Shown piece after piece: positions 1 to 5,292 of a stretch of DNA of 5,292 nt. Source of the stretch: Clostridia bacterium (GTDB lineage: Bacteria; Bacillota; Clostridia; Christensenellales; UBA1242); assembly GCA_028702545.1 (NCBI GenBank), contig JAQVOQ010000059.1:1-5292 (forward strand), given 5' to 3'. A model generated the notes under the pieces. That model worked only from the letters and a program-made list of their open reading frames with translations, ran no database searches and was not told where the DNA came from. Made by a program: the position numbers and the translations under genes. Position 1 is the first letter of the stretch, and each line of letters starts with the position of its first letter.

Positions 1-1
1 T

Positions 2-172
2 ATTGTTTGTGGCGGAGAAGACCCTAGAGTTATAGATATATATAATCCTTTTTCTTTGTTGCAGATAAAGAAATACAAAGATTATAGGTTTTTATACTTA
101 GAAGAGACAATACCGTTTACAGATGATGCTTCGAACTATCATAATAATTACCTAATTCAATATCTTTTTTAA
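2..172 (+). CDS. C-terminal end of a LanB-type dehydratase / peptide glutamylation domain (partial, 5' end outside window)
   Basis: An open frame enters from the left edge and runs 56 codons to a TAA at 170-172; the start lies outside the window. The visible end contains EDPRVIDIYNPFSLLQI, then FLYLEETIP, then NYLIQYLF. This order (acidic residue, hydrophobic-D-hydrophobic-x-N-P, about 15 residues, L-x-E-x-x-P, and a short hydrophobic end) matches my recollection of the last segment of Lant_dehydr_N (PF04738), the domain that glutamylates Ser/Thr of a precursor from Glu-tRNA or, in PEARL enzymes, adds an amino acid to a peptide C-terminus. The stop is only 4 bases before the next ATG, so the genes are probably co-transcribed and translationally coupled. 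Two genes downstream lies a SpaB_C-like protein, the usual partner of split LanB enzymes, which strengthens the call. Only a tail of the protein is seen, so catalytic residues cannot be judged. The reading frame is certain; the family is inferred. Confidence 0.6.
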   Translation: MVCGGEDPRVIDIYNPFSLLQIKKYKDYRFLYLEETIPFTDDASNYHNNYLIQYLF

Positions 173-176
173 ATTT

Positions 177-1478
177 ATGATAGAAAAAATAAAAAATATT
201 AAACAACTAAAATCACTTATAAATAAGTTAGACAAGAATGATAATCAAAGATTTGAAGCGGACATTTTAAGAATTTTTTTGATTAATAACAAACACAAAA
301 AGATGGTTTTAAATGTTTTAAATAATGTTGGTTTAAAAAATAGCAGTACCAAAAAGTTTAATATACTAATTGGTGAGTTAAAAAATAAGAATAATGTCCA
401 TTGTGAATCTGATGGTTCTAGAATTTTTTACAAATCAACTTCAATTGGTTGCCGACATTGCGTAAAAGATTTGGGTTGCACCGTCAGAATGACCACTCAA
501 TGTAATCGTAATTGTTTTTTTTGCTTTGCCGCCGATAACCCTATTAATAATAAAACAGGAGTAGATTTGAACTACTTAAAAAAGAATATAAAAGATCGTC
601 AAAAAGAAGTAAATTTTTTATCTTGCGCAATTAGCGGAGGAGAACCATTTTTGTTTCCGAGTCAAGTTTTTAATCTTTTAAGATTTTTGAATAAAAATTA
701 CCCAGAAACGTATAAACGGATATATACGAATGGCGATTTTGTAAATGATGGGGTATTAAAAAAATTAAAAGCTAATAATGTAGATGAAATACGTTACAGC
801 ATAAAACCTGGTGAAAAACCTAACGCAAGTCTTTTGGAGCTTTCAAAAAAATACATACCTATAGTAATGATAGAAATGCCGATTTTACCAGGGATTGAAG
901 CTAAAAAAGAAATGATAAGTTTAATTAAAGAGCTCGATCTCATTGGTGTTAATGGAATTAATTTATTAGAATTATTTTTTAACGGTTTTAATGTAAAGGC
1001 TTTTAAAGATAAGGGCTATAAGATAGATTTAAGCGATGGTGTAAGAAAAATTTATGACTCAAAACCAATTTATGAATATCCCGTCTATGGAAGCCAAGAA
1101 AATTGTTTAAAACTAATTAAATATTTTTCTGAGTATAAGGCAAATTTATTTATAAATTATTGCTCTCATAAAACTAAGCAGCTTCAATATAATGAGAAAA
1201 ATAAACGTTTAGCCAAGACCAAAAAAAAGGGTTATTTTTATACAACGAACGAAGGGCTTCATAAAATTCTTTGTGTATACGAGAACATCGAATCCGCAGA
1301 AAAACTATTAAAAAGTAAGAATTTAATTTTTAGTATTAAAAATAATGAGCGATATGGTCAGCGATTAGAAACAAGTATAGATAATTATAAATTGTTTAAA
1401 AATAAAAATCACTTGCCAGTATTTATTTATCGAGATCCTAGCGATTTGTATGATGTGGATTTTAATTTAGCAAATTAG
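177..1478 (+). CDS. Radical SAM enzyme with extra N-terminal cysteine trio, COG2108-like
   Basis: This is a 433-aa radical SAM protein. Residues 1-85 are a Lys/Asn-rich, probably helical extension. The [4Fe-4S]/SAM motif is CNRNCFFC (C109, C113, C116; CX3CX2C), followed by the SAM-binding SGGEP at 153-157 and a TNGD strand end at 184-187. Just before the motif is a second cysteine group, GCRHCVKDLGC (C92, C95, C101). The C-terminal half has NYCSHKTKQLQ (328-338, C329) and an LETS...YRDP ending. This arrangement (CxxC group, then CX3CX2C, then a C-S-x-K-x-x-Q motif) resembles COG2108, uncharacterised relatives of pyruvate formate-lyase activase; that is from memory. There is no SPASM domain. 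The ATG follows the upstream stop by 4 bases with no clear Shine-Dalgarno, suggesting coupled translation, and the next gene begins 4 bases after its stop. Its place inside a split-LanB gene run suggests modification of the same peptide; the reaction is unknown. Confidence 0.85.
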   Translation: MIEKIKNIKQLKSLINKLDKNDNQRFEADILRIFLINNKHKKMVLNVLNNVGLKNSSTKKFNILIGELKNKNNVHCESDGSRIFYKSTSIGCRHCVKDLGCTVRMTTQCNRNCFFCFAADNPINNKTGVDLNYLKKNIKDRQKEVNFLSCAISGGEPFLFPSQVFNLLRFLNKNYPETYKRIYTNGDFVNDGVLKKLKANNVDEIRYSIKPGEKPNASLLELSKKYIPIVMIEMPILPGIEAKKEMISLIKELDLIGVNGINLLELFFNGFNVKAFKDKGYKIDLSDGVRKIYDSKPIYEYPVYGSQENCLKLIKYFSEYKANLFINYCSHKTKQLQYNEKNKRLAKTKKKGYFYTTNEGLHKILCVYENIESAEKLLKSKNLIFSIKNNERYGQRLETSIDNYKLFKNKNHLPVFIYRDPSDLYDVDFNLAN

Positions 1479-1480
1479 AG
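1476..1480 (+). promoter_or_regulatory. Weak ribosome binding site TAGAG favouring the ATG at 1489
   Basis: TAGAG overlaps the stop codon of the radical SAM gene. It lies 2 bases from the ATG at 1483 but 8 bases from the in-frame ATG at 1489. Normal spacing therefore favours the second ATG (protein beginning MINKTTLQ). The match to GGAGG is weak, so this is only a hint. Confidence 0.35.
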
Positions 1481-1482
1481 AC

Positions 1483-2301
1483 ATGCTTATGATAAATAAA
1501 ACAACATTACAAAAAAATTATTTCATTAATTCTGACTGGTTACAACTGGTTGTTAAATGTCGTAGCAATCAAATTGATGCCACGGTGCTTTTATTTAGTA
1601 GCTTTTTAGAAGACTTAAAAAAAGAAAAAAAGATTAAGAATTGGTTTTTTTTAAATAAAAATAAAAAAATTCTATTCAAAATAGAATCGACAAAAACTAA
1701 TAGAAATTATTTACTTTTAGCTAACAGCCTTGTAAAAAATATTTCAGAGACTAGTGTTTCATTGGTTGCGTTTGATCCAGAAACTTATCAGTTTGGTGGT
1801 AATGTAGGTTGGCGCTTAGCGAAAAAGTATTTTAATAAAATAGCTTTAAATATTTCTAATTTAAAACTCGACTATAATAATAAAAAGGAATTAGCAATGA
1901 TTGTCGTGTTTGATTTATTTTTACGTGTTTGCGGAGATTCATGGGAAGCTTGGGATGCTTTTCAGAGATTGATGATTATTCGTAATATAAAAAAGATTGA
2001 TTTAACCTCGGTCCCGACTATTTTAAAAACTAGCTTATCAAAAAAATCTTTCTATTTAATAAAAAATCCTAAAAAATTATATTTTAGTAACAATAATAAG
2101 CAGTTTATAGCTAATTTTGTTTTAGCAAACGCCTCTTTATCGTCAGGATTAAAAACCAATGAGCTTAATTTACTTTTTCCTCTTAGAAAGGTATTGCCAT
2201 ATTATGCTATATTTATTTTTAATATGTTTTACTTGGCGGAAAAAGATCAAAAAAATATAATTAAACTATTATCAATAAGACTTAATCCTGGAAAATATTA
2301 G
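1483..2301 (+). CDS. Stand-alone SpaB_C / thiopeptide-type bacteriocin biosynthesis domain protein, divergent
   Basis: This 272-aa protein (270 aa if the ATG at 1489 is used) resembles the SpaB C-terminal family (PF14028). The signs are W19 in an N-terminal strand (DWLQLVVKC), WFF at 54-56 where the family has WFFIRY, and FDPETYQFGG at 97-106 followed by a helix, matching the family's YEPETxRYGG. This domain eliminates glutamate from glutamylated Ser/Thr in class I lanthipeptides, and in relatives forms thiopeptide rings. The family's RYxxxxxHLRLR stretch is here NKNKKILFKI, and the C-terminal IHMxxNR is here FIFNMF (244-249). The Arg and His known to matter in NisB therefore appear to be missing; N247 may be the conserved Asn. 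It is the third gene of the run, starting 4 bases after the radical SAM stop. A divergent, non-eliminating or peptide-binding role is possible. Very high A/T and Lys/Asn content may blur the match. Confidence 0.65.
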   Translation: MLMINKTTLQKNYFINSDWLQLVVKCRSNQIDATVLLFSSFLEDLKKEKKIKNWFFLNKNKKILFKIESTKTNRNYLLLANSLVKNISETSVSLVAFDPETYQFGGNVGWRLAKKYFNKIALNISNLKLDYNNKKELAMIVVFDLFLRVCGDSWEAWDAFQRLMIIRNIKKIDLTSVPTILKTSLSKKSFYLIKNPKKLYFSNNNKQFIANFVLANASLSSGLKTNELNLLFPLRKVLPYYAIFIFNMFYLAEKDQKNIIKLLSIRLNPGKY

Positions 2302-2306
2302 TATGC

Positions 2307-3446
2307 TCAATCTTTTATAGGAGGTAGATTAAGATCACTAAATTTTTTAGAAAGATTTACTTTTGATAATTCTGGAAATTTATTAATTATTTTTTTTGTG
2401 GAAGTGTTTATTACTTGGTGAATAGTACACTGGGTTTTATTTTTCTTAAAAAAACTTTTATTTTCATGAAAATTTTCCCAATAGCATCCGCTGCCGCAGA
2501 TACTTTTTGTCGAGCATTTTTTGCAGTTATTATCATGCCCACAATTTAAATCAATAAAATCATTATAAGCTTTAATATTAGTAATACCTTTGTTTATGTC
2601 ACCTAACTTATATTTATTTTTTATTTTTTTAAATCCCTTTTCTTCTTCAAGGGTGACAAAGCGATGACATGGAAATATTTCTCCACTAGTTGAAAAGGCA
2701 AAATTTTGTATTCCGGCAAGGCAGGGTATTAGTGGCTCGTCTTTTGTTTCTGCGGATTTTATGTAATCTTCAAGTAAATTTAAATAGATTAAGTCTTCTT
2801 TTTTAAATAGTTTTTCGTATTGAATAAAAGCCTTGTCTAGTTCAGATGATAAAATTTTCAATTTTTCAGTTTTCCATAACAATGAAAAAACAGGATGAAA
2901 ATAAATTCTTTTAAATCCAATATTGTGAAAAAAATCAATGTTTTGTGAGAGGTATTTAACGTTTTTAGGCGTTATACAGGCATGAACCATCGCATAAGGA
3001 TATTTTTTAAAAAGATTATCTAAATTATTTGTAATTGTCCCAAAGGACGATATTTTATTTTTAAATAGTCTGTCTTGATCATGACTTTCTTTTACTCCAT
3101 CGAGGCTTATATTAATCCTGATACGAAGTTTGTGTAATAATTCAACGTTCTTTTTGTTTAAAAGTGTACCATTTGTATAAGCGCTAAAAGTTAAAACTTT
3201 ATTTTTAATTTTAGCCTTTTTATATCCGTACTCTACAATTTTTTTTAGTAAATCGGTTTTTAATAATGGTTCTCCTCCAAATAATACAATATGATTTTCT
3301 TTAAAAAAAGGATCTTCTATTATTTTATCAATTATTTTATAAGCTAATTTAAGCTCAATGGTTTTTTCATCTTTTTTGATATAACAATAGCTACAATTTA
3401 AATTGCATTGATTAGTTATTACTAACCAGGCAGTTTTAATATGCAT
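2307..3446 (-). CDS. Radical SAM/SPASM peptide maturase
   Basis: This is a 379-aa radical SAM enzyme with a complete SPASM domain, the architecture used to modify ribosomal peptides (thioether, C-C bond or epimerisation) and to mature sulfatases and quinohemoproteins. WLVITNQCNLNCSYC at the N-terminus holds CX3CX2C (C14, C18, C21), FGGEP is at 56-60, YTNG at 90-93 and ISLDG at 113-117. The SPASM cysteines follow the family spacing: C242-X12-G255-X4-C260, then C308-X2-C311-X5-C317-X3-C321, and a final C340; C302 is additional. These support two auxiliary [4Fe-4S] clusters. FPCHRFV (258-264) is a common SPASM stretch also seen in anSME-like enzymes. The ATG fits because the strand leading into CX3CX2C starts right there. 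No Shine-Dalgarno is visible and a strong hairpin ends 9 bases before the ATG. Upstream on the same strand is the candidate precursor. It converges on the SpaB_C gene with a 5-bp gap. The substrate assignment is inferred from position. Confidence 0.92.
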   Translation of the reverse strand: MHIKTAWLVITNQCNLNCSYCYIKKDEKTIELKLAYKIIDKIIEDPFFKENHIVLFGGEPLLKTDLLKKIVEYGYKKAKIKNKVLTFSAYTNGTLLNKKNVELLHKLRIRINISLDGVKESHDQDRLFKNKISSFGTITNNLDNLFKKYPYAMVHACITPKNVKYLSQNIDFFHNIGFKRIYFHPVFSLLWKTEKLKILSSELDKAFIQYEKLFKKEDLIYLNLLEDYIKSAETKDEPLIPCLAGIQNFAFSTSGEIFPCHRFVTLEEEKGFKKIKNKYKLGDINKGITNIKAYNDFIDLNCGHDNNCKKCSTKSICGSGCYWENFHENKSFFKKNKTQCTIHQVINTSTKKIINKFPELSKVNLSKKFSDLNLPPIKD

Positions 3447-3455
3447 AAAAGTTCT

Positions 3456-3496
3456 AACTAAGAATCCAGGGGATTCCCCTGGATTCTTAGTTTTTT
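3456..3496. terminator. Perfect 17-bp-stem hairpin between precursor and maturase (terminator/attenuator)
   Basis: The arms at 3456-3472 and 3476-3492 are exact reverse complements (AACTAAGAATCCAGGGG on the left) with a 3-base ATT loop. On the + strand the right arm runs into TTTTTT (3491-3496), a textbook intrinsic terminator. On the - strand, where the flanking genes lie, the hairpin is followed by AGAACTTTT and then the maturase ATG, a poor U-tract. A partial attenuator that yields more precursor than enzyme is a common arrangement in RiPP operons and fits the position. The better U-tract faces transcription arriving from the left. Confidence 0.8.
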
Positions 3497-3509
3497 CAGT
3501 TTGAGTTGT

Positions 3510-3662
3510 TTAGTGCCCTGATAAGGAACATGATTTGGAATTTGTTTTGTTAAAAATAACTTCCATATCAAGTTCAAGCTCTTTTTCCAAATCTTGCTTT
3601 TTTTTCTTTTGCATATTTGTTAAAAGTTGTGCCGTTAAAGGTGGCACTGAACCTTTATTCAT
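3510..3662 (-). CDS. Candidate RiPP precursor peptide with Ser/Thr/Cys C-terminal core
   Basis: This small ORF lies upstream of the SPASM maturase on the same strand. From the ATG at 3662 it gives 50 aa starting MNKGSVPPL. The same frame is open to a GTG at 3722 (70 aa, through a C9 tract) and also has a GTG at 3647 (45 aa) with AAAGG before it. The features are: a basic KKKK run, an acidic helix (DLEKELELDMEVI), and a terminal NKTNSKSCSLSGH with four Ser, one Thr and one Cys, the only Cys in the peptide. The acidic LELDMEVI resembles the FNLD/LDLEV-type leader motif recognised by LanB enzymes. A short leader plus Ser/Thr/Cys-rich tail beside a SPASM maturase and split LanB genes is the classic precursor pattern. 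There is no double-Gly cleavage site. No homolog is recognised. The start is uncertain: a near-consensus promoter directly before the ATG would argue for the shorter GTG start. Confidence 0.65.
   Translation of the reverse strand: MNKGSVPPLTAQLLTNMQKKKKQDLEKELELDMEVIFNKTNSKSCSLSGH
3651..3656 (-). promoter_or_regulatory. Possible ribosome binding site AAAGGT for the GTG at 3647
   Basis: AAAGG ends 5 bases before the in-frame GTG at 3645-3647, a short but usable spacing. If the promoter at 3663-3691 is real, its RNA would begin near 3656 and this site would sit at the very 5' end, making a 45-aa peptide the product. The weak match means it could be chance. Confidence 0.3.
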
Positions 3663-3691
3663 ATAATACAAGCTAATTTCATTATTGTCAA
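3663..3691 (-). promoter_or_regulatory. Near-consensus sigma70-type promoter for precursor/maturase
   Basis: On the - strand TTGACA (3691 to 3686, exact -35 consensus) is followed by a 17-base spacer and TATTAT (3668 to 3663, 5 of 6 to the -10 consensus). The predicted start is near 3656. It is the best promoter I noticed in the window and points at the small ORF and the maturase. It lies inside the frame of the longest (GTG 3722) form of the small ORF, which argues against that start. Confidence 0.6.
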
Positions 3692-3696
3692 GGTGA

Positions 3697-3705
3697 GGGG
3701 GGGGG
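3697..3705 (+). repeat. Run of nine G (C9 on the coding strand of the precursor)
   Basis: This is a homopolymer of nine G in otherwise very AT-rich sequence, 5 bases upstream of the TTGACA -35 box. If translation began at the GTG at 3722, the run would be within codons (giving Pro-Pro-Pro) and slippage would shift the frame; if not, it abuts the promoter. Such tracts are classic phase-variable elements but also frequent sites of sequencing and assembly error. Confidence 0.8.
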
Positions 3706-3803
3706 TAATAGTTTAATAACACGGAAAAATAGTAATAAACATTTAAAATATTATTTTAGAACCAGGGTATCAAGGTTTTTCGAATTCGCATAAACATGGT
3801 GTA

Positions 3804-3838
3804 ATTAGAATTATTGTTCAAAAAATAATTTTACTAAT
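3804..3838. other. Weak AT-only imperfect stem-loop just after the recombinase stop
   Basis: ATTAG + AATTATT (3804-3815) pair with AATAATT (3824-3830) and CTAAT (3834-3838), with a 3-base bulge and an 8-base loop. It sits directly downstream of the recombinase stop codon and could be part of its 3' end, but it is nearly GC-free and has no proper U-tract on the - strand. The rest of 3723-3839 holds nothing else I can name apart from a CGAATTCG palindrome at 3781-3788. Confidence 0.25.
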
Positions 3839-3839
3839 A

Positions 3840-5292
3840 TTAAATATTTTTACTTAAAAAAGTTCGAATAGCGTCCCTAACACCCCGCACTTGTAAAAAA
3901 TCGCTTTTATTCTCTATTTTAGACAGCTCATCATAGGGTTGTTTGAATGAAATATTAGCGATTTTTTTGTTTTCAATTTCGGCGTTCCAAAGTAAAGTTG
4001 TTAGCATATCTCTTTGTGCAGGGGGTTTAAGTGATAAAAACTTTTCCCTCATGTTTTTAGGCTCTAAAAACACATCTCTTATCCGTTCCAAAGTATTTTG
4101 GTCTTGGCAGTTATTTTTAGTGTTCAGCTCGTTTAAATCTGTTTCCAGCTCCACTGATTCGTTATCTAGTAGGGTCTTTTTGGCCTCATAATGGACTAGA
4201 GAGATTGTTTTATCCAAATAAGCGTCCAAGAGGGCATCTTGGCGTTCGCTTACCACCTTGAGGCGATTTTTGAGGTTGTTGATAGATTCTTTAAGATAAA
4301 GGTTAGTTTGGTCTTTTTCCTCTAGTTTTGCCCTATAGACTAGCTCAATGCATTTGTCATCAAAGGTTAGATTATCAAAAATGCCTTGTAATTCTTTGGA
4401 TAAATCAGTCTCATTAATATAGGCTTTGTGTTCTGCACAGTTTCCCTTGCCGTTGGTGCAATAATAATAGGTGTGTTTGCCTTTCTTTTGCGTTGCAGTT
4501 AGTTGGCAACCACAATTAGCACATCTTAAAATACCCCGAAAAGCAAAAGGGATGACTTGGCGTTTAGTGTGAGCCTTGCCAGTGATTACTTCTTGAACAT
4601 TATCAAAAAGCTTTTTAGAAATAATCTGTTCGTGTTTGCCCAGATACTTTTGGCCGTCATGTTCCATAATGCCGCAATAAAATGGATCATTGAGTATTTT
4701 GTGGACTTTGCTTTTATAATATTTTCGGCCACTCCGACTGCGCAACCCCTCCGTGTATAGCTGGTCAGAGATGGCCTTAACGCTATATTGTCCAGTATTA
4801 TATAGTTCAAACATTTTGCGGATATACTTGCCACGTTCAAGGTCAACAACAACTTTGCTGTCTTTATTGAGATAGCCAAGCGGAGCTAGATGAGGCCACT
4901 GGCCACGCTCTAATTTGGCTCTAATACCTCGTTTAACATTCTTAGATAGGTCAATAATGTATTGATTGGCCATACCGCTTTCAACATTGTAGAGCAGGGC
5001 ATTATCTGAGGGCAGATATTGTCTGTCCATTGTTTGAATAATCTTGAGCTGATTTTGCTGTAAAAGCCACTGAATAATTGCTGAATCAATTGGGTTACGA
5101 GATATGCGGTCAATCTTCCAACAGATGATGCCGTCAATTTGACCTTTTTTAATTAGTTTAACTAATTCGCTAAATTGTGGCCGGTTGTCAGGCTTTTTAG
5201 CAGATTTACTCTCTCTAAAGACTTTAACAATAACTAGACCCATGGTTTTAGCCAGCCTAGACATCTCTTGTTCTTGAGAATCCAAAGATAAT
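3840..5292 (-). CDS. Large serine recombinase (resolvase family), N-terminus outside window
   Basis: This is a site-specific DNA recombinase that acts by a serine-DNA link. The frame is open to the window edge. A TTG at 5285 reads as Leu in LSLDSQEQEMSRLA, the usual sequence soon after the catalytic Ser motif, so the gene is cut by the edge and that Ser is not visible. Numbering from the TTG: the resolvase fold continues to about 115 with IDRISRN (58-64, catalytic Arg region); a Recombinase domain (PF07508-like) follows, with GIRAKLERGQWPHLAPLGY (120-138) and ILNDPFYCG (197-205); a zinc ribbon has C255, C258, C276 and C283; then a coiled-coil-like stretch about 315-390 and a C-terminal DNA-binding tail. 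MANQYIIDLSKNVKRG (105-120) is typical of CPR recombinases in my recollection. The last residues, VRGVRDAIRTFLSKNI, are encoded over a TTCGAAT sequence. GC is higher than in the neighbouring genes, suggesting a separate origin. Confidence 0.93.
   Translation of the reverse strand, partial: LSLDSQEQEMSRLAKTMGLVIVKVFRESKSAKKPDNRPQFSELVKLIKKGQIDGIICWKIDRISRNPIDSAIIQWLLQQNQLKIIQTMDRQYLPSDNALLYNVESGMANQYIIDLSKNVKRGIRAKLERGQWPHLAPLGYLNKDSKVVVDLERGKYIRKMFELYNTGQYSVKAISDQLYTEGLRSRSGRKYYKSKVHKILNDPFYCGIMEHDGQKYLGKHEQIISKKLFDNVQEVITGKAHTKRQVIPFAFRGILRCANCGCQLTATQKKGKHTYYYCTNGKGNCAEHKAYINETDLSKELQGIFDNLTFDDKCIELVYRAKLEEKDQTNLYLKESINNLKNRLKVVSERQDALLDAYLDKTISLVHYEAKKTLLDNESVELETDLNELNTKNNCQDQNTLERIRDVFLEPKNMREKFLSLKPPAQRDMLTTLLWNAEIENKKIANISFKQPYDELSKIENKSDFLQVRGVRDAIRTFLSKNI

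Noticed and set aside
3697..3705. G-quadruplex
   Set aside because: There is only one G run; no neighbouring G tracts are available to complete a quadruplex.
3758..3799. Minus-strand ORF of 13 codons (MFMRIRKTLIPWF) between recombinase and precursor
   Set aside because: Too short, no ribosome binding site, and no precursor-like features.
3853..3880. Possible tRNA gene 3' end (GTTCGAAT on the + strand)
   Set aside because: The bases on either side do not pair as a T-stem, and no anticodon or acceptor arm is found upstream.
3943..4191. 82-codon + strand open frame over the recombinase
   Set aside because: It lies wholly antisense to a clear recombinase gene with recognisable domains; its Ser/Phe-rich translation shows no family features.
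4557..4760. 67-codon + strand open frame over the recombinase
   Set aside because: Opposite-strand shadow of the Recombinase and zinc-ribbon region; no motif.
4586..4879. 97-codon - strand open frame in another frame of the recombinase
   Set aside because: Same-strand shadow overlapping conserved recombinase codons; no independent evidence.
4910..5137. 75-codon - strand open frame in another frame of the recombinase
   Set aside because: Shadow of the resolvase catalytic domain region.
5283..5285. TTG at 5285 as the true start of the recombinase
   Set aside because: The frame stays open to the edge and the residues before it (LS-LDSQ) match the family interior, so the gene continues outside the window.
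1..5292. CRISPR array or rRNA/tRNA genes
   Set aside because: No regularly spaced direct repeats and no conserved RNA gene sequence noticed on either strand.

Overview
This window is AT-rich DNA (A/T-heavy third positions, long A and T runs) using the standard bacterial code: TGA, TAG and TAA all act as stops and no internal TGA is needed. The serine recombinase at the right edge is of a style I associate with Patescibacteria/CPR genomes. An uncultivated CPR-like bacterium is my best guess for the host, but there is no marker gene here to prove it.

Layout. The left 2.3 kb (+ strand) is a tight three-gene run. First comes the last 56 codons of a gene that looks like the C-terminal end of a LanB-type (Lant_dehydr_N) glutamylating dehydratase. 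Four bases later there is a 433-aa radical SAM enzyme with an extra cysteine trio before its CX3CX2C motif. Immediately after that is a ~270-aa protein that looks like a stand-alone SpaB_C / thiopeptide-type domain. Facing this run, with only 5 bp between the stop codons, is a 379-aa radical SAM/SPASM peptide maturase on the - strand. Upstream of the maturase (still - strand) come a perfect 17-bp-stem hairpin, a small Ser/Thr/Cys-ended ORF that looks like a RiPP precursor peptide, a near-consensus sigma70-type promoter, and a run of nine G (C on the coding strand). The right 1.45 kb is a large serine recombinase on the - strand. It is cut off at its N-terminus by the window edge and is visibly richer in GC than the rest.

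Reading of the whole. I interpret the left 3.7 kb as a RiPP (ribosomally made, modified peptide) locus. It combines a split LanB system (glutamylation part and SpaB_C part as separate genes, with a radical SAM enzyme between them) with a second radical SAM/SPASM maturase beside a roughly 45-50-aa precursor. The precursor has a LanB-leader-like acidic stretch (LELDMEVI) followed by a short core holding four Ser, one Thr and one Cys. The SpaB_C protein seems to lack the Arg and His residues used for glutamate elimination, so the chemistry may differ from normal lanthipeptide dehydration. The recombinase next door, with a different base composition, suggests that the locus sits beside a mobile or integrated segment. 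No transporter, protease or immunity gene is visible within the window. The family assignments for the LanB fragment and the SpaB_C protein come from motif recall, not a search, and are the main points to test.
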